Source: SZUA-521 sp041738285
GTDB taxonomy: Bacteria; Pseudomonadota; Gammaproteobacteria; Pseudomonadales; Azotimanducaceae
Direction: 5' to 3'
DNA length: 64,000 nt
Assembly (NCBI GenBank): GCA_041738285.1
Contig: JBGSQB010000029.1
Span: 1-64,000, forward strand
A program made the translations under genes and the position numbers. The stretch's first letter is position 1; each line of letters starts with the position of its first letter. The notes below the pieces were generated by a model that had not been told where the DNA came from, did no database searches, and worked only from the letters and a program-made list of their open reading frames with translations. This document shows positions 1 to 7,592 of the stretch, piece after piece.

Positions 1-353
1 GGCGGATACGGCACGGCCGTGCCGACGCCCCAGACTGGCGCCGGCCATGCGGCGTCGCTCGTCGTACGGGCGATCACGTGCACGTGCAGTTGTGGCACCA
101 TGTTGCCAAGCGCCGCGACATTCATCTTGTCCGCCTTGGACGCCCGTCCGAGTGCGTTCGATACCTGCTCGATCTCGTCGAACAAGGTCGTGTGGTATTC
201 GCGCGGCACATCGTGGAAGTCGCGCAGGTCGGGGATTCGTGGCACGAGGATGCACCAGGGGAAACGGGCGTCATTCATCAGCAGGAGCTGGCACAGAGAC
301 AAGGGCCCGAGGTCGAAACAGTCGGCTGCGAGTCGCGGATGGACAGTGAACAC
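1..353 (-). CDS. HIT-family (histidine triad) protein, 3' end cut by the window start
   Basis: Read on the minus strand from a GTG at 353 to the window edge, about 117 residues without a stop. The N-terminal part carries the segment LLMNDARFPWCILVPR, then NVAALGNMVPQLHVHVIAR and DAAWPAPVWG, which is the layout of proteobacterial HIT proteins. HIT proteins are small nucleotide hydrolases or transferases that act on the alpha-phosphate of nucleotide conjugates. In this subfamily the first histidine of the usual His-x-His-x-His triad is replaced (QLHVH), as seen here. The frame stays open upstream to about 383 but without an ATG, so the start is not certain. The promoter would lie in the short gap shared with the divergent PhyH gene. 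Confidence 0.8.
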   Translation of the reverse strand, partial: MFTVHPRLAADCFDLGPLSLCQLLLMNDARFPWCILVPRIPDLRDFHDVPREYHTTLFDEIEQVSNALGRASKADKMNVAALGNMVPQLHVHVIARTTSDAAWPAPVWGVGTAVPYP

Positions 354-436
354 GCGTAAGCTCCAGTGGCCAATCGGTGAGGCTTATACTGCCCGCATTC
401 GTTGCCATCCACACGTCGGACCCTGGGAGGAATGAC

Positions 437-1303
437 ATGCCACAACTCGTGACCCTGCCGGCAGACGCGACGCCGGATGCTGTCGTTGGTGCCATAGACC
501 GCGATGGTGCGGTGATCGTGGCGGGGGTGATGAGTACTGATCTCGGCCAGCGCATCGATGCCGAGATCTCCCCTTACCTGAGTCGATCGGGGCTGGGTCG
601 TGACGACTTCACCGGACGCCGCACCAAGCGCACCGGGGCGCTGGTGGCGCGTTCGCCCGCGTGCCGCGAAGCGGTGATGAATGCGCTCGTGATCGGTGCG
701 AGCGAACGATTTCTGCTGCGCCAGTCGCAACGCATTCAGCTGCATCTGACGCAGCTGATCGAAATTCATCCGGGTCAGGGCGCGCAGCCGCTGCATCGCG
801 ATCGCCTGGCCTGGGGCGGATACCTGCCCCGTACGATCGAACCGCAGCTCAACACCATCTGGGCGCTCACCGATTTCACCGCAGCGAACGGCGCCACTCG
901 CGTCGTACCCGGCAGCAATCATTGGGACGATGAGCGCAAGGCCACGCGTGAGGATGTCTGCCAAGCTGAAATGGCGCGTGGATCGGTGCTCTTCTACAGT
1001 GGCTCGGTGATTCACAGCGGCGGCGAGAATCGAAGTGCCGCACCACGTCTGGGCATGAACATCACCTATTGCCTGTCGTGGCTGCGTCAGGAGGAAAATC
1101 AGTTTCTATCCTGCCCGCCGGAGATCGCTCGCACCCTGCCGGTCGATCTGCAGGAGCTGTTGGGTTACACCATGGGTAACTATGCGCTCGGATATTACTC
1201 GAGCCCAACCGCACTCGAAGGTGACTTGCCTGACACGCTGCCCCCTGAGCTCGCCTTGGGTCGAAAGCCGCGCGCGAAGGCCGACTTACTCAATCTTGGC
1301 TGA
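437..1303 (+). CDS. Phytanoyl-CoA dioxygenase (PhyH) family protein
   Basis: A 288-residue non-haem Fe(II)/2-oxoglutarate dioxygenase of the PhyH type, cytosolic. The iron triad is visible as His120-x-Asp122 (LHRDRLAW) and His193 (SVIHSGGENRS), with a following arginine (Arg199 or Arg204) to hold 2-oxoglutarate. The ATG at 437 is chosen because GGGAGGA stands about 6 bases upstream; an earlier in-frame ATG at 377 would add residues that look non-coding. Family members hydroxylate acyl-CoAs, small acids or secondary metabolites, so the substrate cannot be named. The M20 peptidase gene follows after only 7 bases and is probably co-transcribed. Confidence 0.88.
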   Translation: MPQLVTLPADATPDAVVGAIDRDGAVIVAGVMSTDLGQRIDAEISPYLSRSGLGRDDFTGRRTKRTGALVARSPACREAVMNALVIGASERFLLRQSQRIQLHLTQLIEIHPGQGAQPLHRDRLAWGGYLPRTIEPQLNTIWALTDFTAANGATRVVPGSNHWDDERKATREDVCQAEMARGSVLFYSGSVIHSGGENRSAAPRLGMNITYCLSWLRQEENQFLSCPPEIARTLPVDLQELLGYTMGNYALGYYSSPTALEGDLPDTLPPELALGRKPRAKADLLNLG

Positions 1304-1310
1304 GGGTTAC

Positions 1311-2708
1311 ATGAATCTGACGAACTGGCTCACGGCACTTGCACTGGCATGCGCCGTCTCGACACCGGTAGTGGCAGCGGAACTGGACTCGCACCAGAGG
1401 CTCGCGCGCGACATCTATCGCGAGTTGGTCGAAATCGACACGACCGACTCGGTCGGTGACAACACGCAAGCGGCAGAGGCCATGGCGGCACGCTTACTTG
1501 CCGCCGGGTTCGCGCCGGACGACGTACAGGTCATTGTGCCCGCACCGCGCAAGGGCAATCTGGTGGCGCGATTGCGCGCGCCCGTGGCACTCGCCAAACC
1601 CATCCTGCTGCTCGCCCACATCGACGTCGTCGAAGCCAATCCCGAGGACTGGACGTTGCCGCCGTTTCAGTTCATTGAACAGGATGGCTACTTTTATGGC
1701 CGCGGCACGGCCGACGACAAAGCCATGGCATCGATCTGGATCGCCAATCTGATCCGGATGAAGCAGCAAGGCTACACCGGCGATCGCGACATCATCGTCG
1801 CGCTCACGGCCGATGAAGAGGGCGGGCCGACCAATGGCGTGCAGTTTCTGATCGCCAATCATCGAAGTCTCATCGACGCAGCCTTCGTGCTCAACGAAGG
1901 TGGTGGGGGTGTGATGCGCGATGGCGTACGGCTGGTCAACACGGTGCAGGCTGCAGAGAAGGTATTTCAGACCTACATCCTCGAAGTGACGAATCGCGGC
2001 GGCCACAGTTCCGTGCCGCGAGTCGACAACGCGATCTATCAGCTTGCCGCCGCGGTTGGACGCATCGCAGCCTTCGAGTTTCCGATCGTGCTCAACGAAG
2101 TGACGCGCGCCTACTTCCGTCAGAGCGCCGCGTCGATTGACCCGCCCGAAGATGACTTCCTGCGCGGGCTCCTGCACGAGCCACCGGACGCCGACAGCGT
2201 CGACTACGCGCGCAAGATCCCGGCCTACAACGCGCGTTTGCGCACCACGTGTGTTGCCACGCGCCTCGAAGCAGGTCATGCGGACAACGCGCTGCCGCAA
2301 CGGGCGAAGGCAACGATCAACTGCCGCATCTTGCCGGGTATTCCGCCTCAATCGGTGCAGGACACCTTGGTGCAGGTGGTTGCGGATTCAGAGGTCTCGA
2401 TCACGCCGGTTGCGGTACCGCAGCCGAGTCCGCCGTCACCACTCGATGAAGCGATCATGGATCCGATCATCGCGATTACCGCCGACATGTGGCCGGGCGT
2501 GGGTGTGGTGCCGGCCATGAGCACGGGCGCAACCGACGGCCTCTACTTTCGCCAGGCCGGCATCCCTGTGTACGGCGTCTCGGGCTTGTTCGGCGACATC
2601 GATGATGTACGCGCCCATGGTCGCGATGAGCGCATGCTAGTGCAGTCATACTTCGAAGGTCTTACGTTCCTCGACCGGCTGGTGCGGGCTTACGTCGGGC
2701 TCGAATAG
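1311..2708 (+). CDS. Secreted M20-family metallopeptidase
   Basis: A 465-residue zinc peptidase of the M20/M25/M40 clan (acetylornithine deacetylase or carboxypeptidase-like). Residues 1-23 form a Sec signal peptide ending in VVAA, so the enzyme is probably periplasmic. The metal and catalytic positions are visible: His103-x-Asp105 (LAHIDVV), Asp135 in GRGTADDKAM, and the Glu169-Glu170 pair in TADEEGG (base and zinc ligand). A dimerisation-domain histidine may be in NRGGHSSVP. The start at 1311 is chosen because the signal peptide begins there. Family members remove terminal residues from dipeptides or N-acyl amino acids; the substrate is unknown. Confidence 0.9.
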   Translation: MNLTNWLTALALACAVSTPVVAAELDSHQRLARDIYRELVEIDTTDSVGDNTQAAEAMAARLLAAGFAPDDVQVIVPAPRKGNLVARLRAPVALAKPILLLAHIDVVEANPEDWTLPPFQFIEQDGYFYGRGTADDKAMASIWIANLIRMKQQGYTGDRDIIVALTADEEGGPTNGVQFLIANHRSLIDAAFVLNEGGGGVMRDGVRLVNTVQAAEKVFQTYILEVTNRGGHSSVPRVDNAIYQLAAAVGRIAAFEFPIVLNEVTRAYFRQSAASIDPPEDDFLRGLLHEPPDADSVDYARKIPAYNARLRTTCVATRLEAGHADNALPQRAKATINCRILPGIPPQSVQDTLVQVVADSEVSITPVAVPQPSPPSPLDEAIMDPIIAITADMWPGVGVVPAMSTGATDGLYFRQAGIPVYGVSGLFGDIDDVRAHGRDERMLVQSYFEGLTFLDRLVRAYVGLE

Positions 2709-2797
2709 GGGAAACAGGGGACAGTTAATCTATTTCGCCGAAGCGACTACTTCACCAAGAGAGACCCCCCGAAATAGGTTAACTGCCCCCTATTTTC
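2707..2797. repeat. REP-like inverted repeat, family A copy 1
   Basis: Two arms of about 29 bases (2707-2737 and 2769-2797) form an imperfect inverted repeat with a loop of about 31 bases. The left arm contains GGGGACAGTTAATCTATTTCG and the right arm is its near reverse complement. A second, cleaner copy lies at 41296-41384. Such GGGGACAGTT...AAATAGG palindromes are typical of REP-type elements mobilised in trans by REP-associated tyrosine transposases; no such transposase is in the window. This copy sits between the convergent M20 peptidase and a decayed SulP gene and overlaps the end of the latter. Confidence 0.75.
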
Positions 2798-3384
2798 CGG
2801 ACTAAGTGTGCGGAGGATGCTGCGAGTTTCGCTGCTTCGAGGCCCCTGAATGCATCGAATTCCGCCAGCTGTAGTGGCGGTGCGACGTCGTATGCGGGAC
2901 CGAGCCGGCAATCCTCGAGAGCTTCGAGGGCGCGATCGAGGCTCGAGAAAACTCTGTGTGGCTCCACCAAACTGAGCACGTCGAGTTCACGCAGTATCTC
3001 GTGGACGGAAAACGGCGTGCGGTGCTCGAGTTCCTTCAGACCGCTGAGCGAGACGTCATCGAACAGATCGCGGCGATCGCGCAGCCGACGCCGACGGCGA
3101 TGATGAGATCCACGAGCACGGTGATCAACGTAGCTGCAATCATCACGGCGAATTCGTCGCGCACCTTGCGACGCTTCGCCAGTTGCAGGGAGTACTTGTC
3201 GAACAAGCCGATCGCAGGCATGAACAGTACGCCCGACAACGCTGCCACACCGCCAGCAGCGGCAGCGTTGATCAGGTCGGTGTTCGGCAGCGCGGTCAGC
3301 TGGCACAGAAGGCCCTGTGGCAGGGCAAGACGGCGGCTGTCATGCCGCCGTAGAGGTCGCCGATTGGACGGCGTCTTGAAGGAA
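2779..3384 (-). pseudogene. Remnant of a SulP-family sulfate/bicarbonate permease
   Basis: Three fragments of one SulP protein can be read on the minus strand in order, but not in one frame. Near 3384-3310 is an N-terminal piece (GDLYGGMTAAVLP). From about 3300 to 3038 is a late transmembrane piece (ALPNTDLINAAAAGG, then AIGLFDKYSLQLAKRR, then VLVDLIIAVGVGCAIAAI). In another frame from about 3065 to 2800 is a STAS-like tail (FSVHEILRELDVL, SSLDRALEALED). A normal SulP protein has about 500-600 residues, so most membrane helices are deleted and at least one frameshift separates the membrane and STAS parts. It ends inside a REP-like repeat, so deletion between repeats is one possible cause. Confidence 0.75.
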
Positions 3385-5988
3385 TTAGCCTGTATTCCGC
3401 AGGCCGCTTGCGATTCCTGCCATGGTGACTTTCAGCGCCCGGGCCGATTCGTCGTCACCGTTTGCCCGGTAGCGCGCCATCAACTCGGCCTGCAGCAGAT
3501 GCAGTGGGTCGAGATAGGTATTGCGGACCGTCAACGACGCGCGCAAGCCAGGATCGTGAGCGAGCACTTCGGTGGCGCCGCGCAGGTCGAGAAGGGCCGC
3601 GATCAGTTTCTGCAGACGAGCGGACAATGCCGCGACAGCGCGCTGCTGGTCGGCGTTCGTCAGTCTGCGGGCGTAGTAGTTGACCAGCGCCGGCTCGGCT
3701 TTGGCGAGCACCATCTCGAGCATGTCCATCTGCATGCGGAAGAACGGCCACTGTTCGAGCATCGTTTCCAGCTGCTTGCGGCTGTTCGCCACCGCATCCG
3801 GCAGCGCGGCGTCTGCGCCGAGCCAGGCCGGCAGCATGAGACGAATCTGGGTCCAGGCAAACACCCATGGAATGGCGCGCAGGCTCTCGACGTCGTCAGT
3901 CTGCTTGCGTCGGGCGGGCCTGCTGCCAAGCGCAAGAATCCCGAGCTCACGTTCCGGCGTGAGCGCGCGAAACAGATCGACGAAGCTTGGGTCCGCACGC
4001 ACGACAGATCGATAGCCGGCGAGTGCGGCGGCTGACAGGGTTGTCATCTGTTGCCGCCATGCGTGCTCGGGCTCGGGCGGTGGCGTTAGCGTCGCCTCGA
4101 GTACGGCCGACACGTAGCGCTCCATGGTTTCCAGCGCGAGTGCGGGGGTGCCGAGTTTGAATCGGATCATCTCGCCTTGTTCGGTGACGCGCAGACTCCC
4201 GGCGACGGAGCCGGGTGGCTGCGATCGGATGGCTTCGTGTGACGGACCGCCGCCACGACCAATGGCACCGCCGCGACCGTGAAATAGTTTCAGGCGAACG
4301 CCGTGACTCGTAACCACCTTGGACAGCCGCTCCTGAGCGCGGTATTGCGCCCATGCTGCGGCGAGCTGGCCTGCGTCCTTGGCGGAGTCGGAATAGCCGA
4401 TCATCACGCGTTGGGAACCGGCGCAGTACGCGTGATACCAGGGCAGCGCGAGCAGCGCATCGATCGTGCTCGGGGCGTCGTCGAGGTCGGCCTCGGTTTC
4501 GAACAGCGGCACCACCGGCAGCGATCGGACCAGCCCGGCGGCACGCAGCAGCAGAATGACCGCGAGCACGTCGCTCGGGGAACTCGCCATCGAAATCACG
4601 TACTGCGCGATACCGCCGGCGTCCCCATCGGCAACGACTTTGCAGGTCGCGAGTACTTCGGCGACGTCATCAGAACATGGCCACTGCGCCGGGAACAGCG
4701 GTCGGCGGCTGTCGAGCTCGGCGATCAGGAACTCCTGCCGCGCTTCCTCGCTCCATGCGCCGTAGCACTTGCCCATGCGCGTGATGCCCAAGTGGCGCGT
4801 CAGCTCGTCGAGCACCTGGGTGTGGCGGTCAGCGCTCTGACGGATGTCGAGACTGACGAGATGAACGCCGAAGCAGGCAACGCGGCGCAACAGATCCTTC
4901 AGCGGTCCGTTGGCGATCTGCTCCATGCCGCAGTCGACCAACGACCGGCTACACAACTGCAACGTGTCCATCAGATCCTTGCTGTCGAGGTAGATCGAAT
5001 CGACAGGCGCGGACAACGTTGGCGACAACGACTCGGCCCAGTCGCGAGTGCGTCGCAGTCGTTCGCGTACAGTTTTGAGCAGCGCACGGTAAGGTTCGTG
5101 GTTGTCGCCGACGATCGCGCGCAGTTCCGGATTTGCTCGAGTGACCGACAGGGCGCCATGCAGCTCTTCGATGTCGCGCAGCAGAAGGTCAGCTGCCATC
5201 CAGCGGGCGAGCATGAGCACTTCCCGCGTCACTGGGGCCACGACATTCGGATTACCGTCGCGATCGCCGCCCATCCAGGTCGCGAATTTCACCGGTGAGG
5301 CGTCGAGCGGCATCGGTGCGAGCCCGCGTCCGATCAACGCGGTGTCGAGGCGTCGCATGAGTTGGGGCAGGGCGTGCCAGAGCGAGTGCTCGAGCACGGC
5401 AAAGCCCCAGCGCGCTTCGTCCTGAGGCGTGGGGCGGTCCTGCCGGATTTCGTCGCTGTACCACGCTTCTGCAACCAGGCGTTCGAGTGTCACGACGTCG
5501 CGTCGTGGGCTTGCGAGGGCCTGCCCGATCGACTCGTACTTCTGAATCATGGTTCGTCGCAGCACTTCGGTCGGGTGTGCCGTCAGCACGAGTTCGATGT
5601 CCAGTTGCGCCATCGTCTCCCCAAGGGCGGGACTGTCTGGCAACTCGAGCAGCGAAGTGCCATCGAGTCGTCTGACCTGGTGCTGCTGATCGGCGATGTT
5701 GGCAAGGTTCAAGAACTGGTTGAATGCGCGTGCGACATCGGTCAGCTCATCGGCTGGAATCTGCGCCAGATACTGCGACAGGGCATCCCAATCCGTACCC
5801 TGGCCGCTGCGTGCGGCCTTGGCGAGCGATCGGATGCGCTCGATCCGCGCCACGAACCCGGCACCCCGATCGGAGGCGATCACGCGACCAAGCACCTCGC
5901 CGAGCTGGCGTACGTCATCACGCAGCGCGGTGTCGAGGTGTTGCAGGGGATCGACCGGGTCCGAATCGGGCGAAGTTTTTTTTGTCAT
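3385..5988 (-). CDS. ppc: Phosphoenolpyruvate carboxylase
   Basis: An 867-residue cytosolic enzyme that carboxylates phosphoenolpyruvate with bicarbonate to give oxaloacetate, refilling the TCA cycle. Signature segments are complete: VLTAHPTEVLRRTM with the catalytic histidine, WMGGDRDGNPNV, the glycine-rich loop FHGRGGAIGRGGGPSHEAI, and the conserved C-terminal LRNTG that takes part in allosteric control. Length is normal (E. coli 883). The ATG at 5988 (MTKKTSPDSD) is preferred. A further in-frame ATG at 6039 would overlap the divergent metallopeptidase gene and adds an unconvincing, proline-rich leader. It lies immediately downstream of nothing in its own direction but abuts the SulP remnant at its 3' end. 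Confidence 0.97.
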   Translation of the reverse strand: MTKKTSPDSDPVDPLQHLDTALRDDVRQLGEVLGRVIASDRGAGFVARIERIRSLAKAARSGQGTDWDALSQYLAQIPADELTDVARAFNQFLNLANIADQQHQVRRLDGTSLLELPDSPALGETMAQLDIELVLTAHPTEVLRRTMIQKYESIGQALASPRRDVVTLERLVAEAWYSDEIRQDRPTPQDEARWGFAVLEHSLWHALPQLMRRLDTALIGRGLAPMPLDASPVKFATWMGGDRDGNPNVVAPVTREVLMLARWMAADLLLRDIEELHGALSVTRANPELRAIVGDNHEPYRALLKTVRERLRRTRDWAESLSPTLSAPVDSIYLDSKDLMDTLQLCSRSLVDCGMEQIANGPLKDLLRRVACFGVHLVSLDIRQSADRHTQVLDELTRHLGITRMGKCYGAWSEEARQEFLIAELDSRRPLFPAQWPCSDDVAEVLATCKVVADGDAGGIAQYVISMASSPSDVLAVILLLRAAGLVRSLPVVPLFETEADLDDAPSTIDALLALPWYHAYCAGSQRVMIGYSDSAKDAGQLAAAWAQYRAQERLSKVVTSHGVRLKLFHGRGGAIGRGGGPSHEAIRSQPPGSVAGSLRVTEQGEMIRFKLGTPALALETMERYVSAVLEATLTPPPEPEHAWRQQMTTLSAAALAGYRSVVRADPSFVDLFRALTPERELGILALGSRPARRKQTDDVESLRAIPWVFAWTQIRLMLPAWLGADAALPDAVANSRKQLETMLEQWPFFRMQMDMLEMVLAKAEPALVNYYARRLTNADQQRAVAALSARLQKLIAALLDLRGATEVLAHDPGLRASLTVRNTYLDPLHLLQAELMARYRANGDDESARALKVTMAGIASGLRNTG

Positions 5989-6014
5989 ATCAGAGCCCGG
6001 GGGTTTCCGATCGA

Positions 6015-6719
6015 ATGGGTTTGGCCATAATGCCGGCAATGGACATCCCCTTCCAGATCCGTCGCACTGGACATCGCAGTCGCAGTATTTCGGTGCGCGT
6101 TCGCAGCGACGGCACGGTGCGGGTCGGCGCGCCGACCTGGGTCGGCATGCGCGACATCCGTGCCGTGGTGGCTGAACATGCGGCCTGGATCAGTGAGCGG
6201 CTGGTGGAGGTCACTGCCGTGATGATCCGCTACGAAGCGGGCGCAGATCATCCGTACCTTGGTCGCAACTATCCGCTGCGCGTTCGAGTGATCGATGCCA
6301 ATCCGCAGGTGCGCCTCACCCGCAGTGGCATCCACGTGCAGGCGCGCAGCGCCGATGAAGGTGTGCTGCGCGATCAACTGCGGCGATGGTACCGACGCCG
6401 TGCCGAAGCGGTGATCGGCCGGCGGTTGGCCCGGATCTCGCCCGGACTGCCGTGGCTGAAAGGCGAGCCGCGGTGGTGTCTGCGCCGCATGCGCGCGCAG
6501 TGGGGCAGCTGTTGCGAGACGGGCCTCGTCACCTTCAACACGCAGATGGTCAAGGCGCCGTTGCGGCTGATCGACTACGTGATCCTGCATGAACTGGTGC
6601 ACCTGAAGCATCACGACCACGGCAGAGGATTCGAGCGACTGATGGATTCGCACATGCCGGACTGGCGCAAGCGGCGGCGCGATCTCAACGCGCTAGGTGA
6701 GCGACTGCTGAACGACTGA
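6015..6719 (+). CDS. YgjP/M48-type zinc metallopeptidase (DUF45)
   Basis: A protein of up to 234 residues with the N-terminal beta region of YgjP-like proteins (RRTGHRSRSISVRVR), a WGSCC segment (compare the family's WGSC) and a zinc-binding HELVH motif at residues 192-196 with a probable third ligand at His202 (HDHGRGF). No signal peptide, so it is probably cytosolic. Substrates of this family are not known. Three in-frame ATGs (6015, 6030, 6039) are possible starts and no clear ribosome site decides between them. Its 3' end overlaps the convergent mtfA gene by about 27 bases. Confidence 0.88.
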   Translation: MGLAIMPAMDIPFQIRRTGHRSRSISVRVRSDGTVRVGAPTWVGMRDIRAVVAEHAAWISERLVEVTAVMIRYEAGADHPYLGRNYPLRVRVIDANPQVRLTRSGIHVQARSADEGVLRDQLRRWYRRRAEAVIGRRLARISPGLPWLKGEPRWCLRRMRAQWGSCCETGLVTFNTQMVKAPLRLIDYVILHELVHLKHHDHGRGFERLMDSHMPDWRKRRRDLNALGERLLND

Positions 6720-7505
6720 GGTGTTGGCAGTCGCTTGTCGCAACGCTGGATCCTGGCGGAAGAACTGTCGCATCTGCTCATACACGTCCGGATACTCATC
6801 CTGCAGCACCGCGGGCGTTTCGAAGAACGCCTCGGTCATCACCGCGAAGAACTCTGCCGCGTCGGTTGCGGCGTAGTCGTCGAAGTCGAAGTCATCTGCT
6901 GCCGCGGCGTGCTCGGCCGTCTCGCTGAAATGCTCGAAGGCGCGCGCGAACGCCGTCGACCACTGGTCGAGGCTCATGTTGGCATGCAGCGGCGGCAGTC
7001 CGTTCGGCTCGCCGGTCAACTCATCGAGCTTGTGAGCGCATTCGTGCACGACGACGTTGGACGCGCGGTCGATGGTGCGAGGGTCCGACTCCTCCCACGA
7101 CAGTGCCATCGGGCCGCCGGCCATGGACTCACCATCGAGTTCTTCGTAGCCCGTGTGGACGATACCGTCTTCATCGGCGATCTCGCGGTGCGCGACGAAT
7201 GCGCCTGGATAGAGCACCACCGTATACCAATCGCGGTAGTAGCCGAGTCCCAGGTTCAGAATTGGCAGGCATGCCTGGGCGGCGACCGCGATGCGCATGA
7301 AGTCGCTGACCACGAGTTCGTGGGTGCCGATGAACGTCTTTTCGGTTGCGAAGATGGTCGACAGGTCCCGCAGGCGCAGCAGTTCATTCTCGGTGAGGCC
7401 CTCGAGCGCTGCGGTCGCGCGCACGACTTCCCCCCATAGCCCATCGTCGATCGGCCGTCGGCGCAGGATGCGGTCGCGGCGCCATGCAGTGAACCATTTC
7501 GGCAC
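6693..7505 (-). CDS. mtfA: M90-family zinc peptidase, MtfA-like
   Basis: About 270 residues, close to E. coli MtfA (265), a cytosolic zinc aminopeptidase that binds the glucose repressor Mlc and so affects the phosphotransferase system. The HExxH zinc motif reads NVVVHECAHKLDELTGE; downstream DAAEFFAVMTEAFFETP supplies the further acidic ligand region typical of the family, and the end FFRQDPALRQ matches the family. A GTG at 7505 (VPKWFTAWRRDR) gives the family length. An upstream ATG at 7598 would overlap the divergent AddB-like start. Whether an Mlc homologue is regulated here is not visible. Confidence 0.87.
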   Translation of the reverse strand: MPKWFTAWRRDRILRRRPIDDGLWGEVVRATAALEGLTENELLRLRDLSTIFATEKTFIGTHELVVSDFMRIAVAAQACLPILNLGLGYYRDWYTVVLYPGAFVAHREIADEDGIVHTGYEELDGESMAGGPMALSWEESDPRTIDRASNVVVHECAHKLDELTGEPNGLPPLHANMSLDQWSTAFARAFEHFSETAEHAAAADDFDFDDYAATDAAEFFAVMTEAFFETPAVLQDEYPDVYEQMRQFFRQDPALRQATANTSVVQQSLT

Positions 7506-7592
7506 GGGGTGGCGTACATGTTGCGATGAAGCGGACGATAGCAGATCGCCCCGCCGCTTGAGTCCGTCGCGCGCGGCCTTCAAAGTGGGCCG

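Noticed and set aside
5989..6039. Extended start of ppc at 6039
   Set aside because: Would overlap the divergent metallopeptidase start and adds residues not seen in PEP carboxylases; ATG 5988 is enough.
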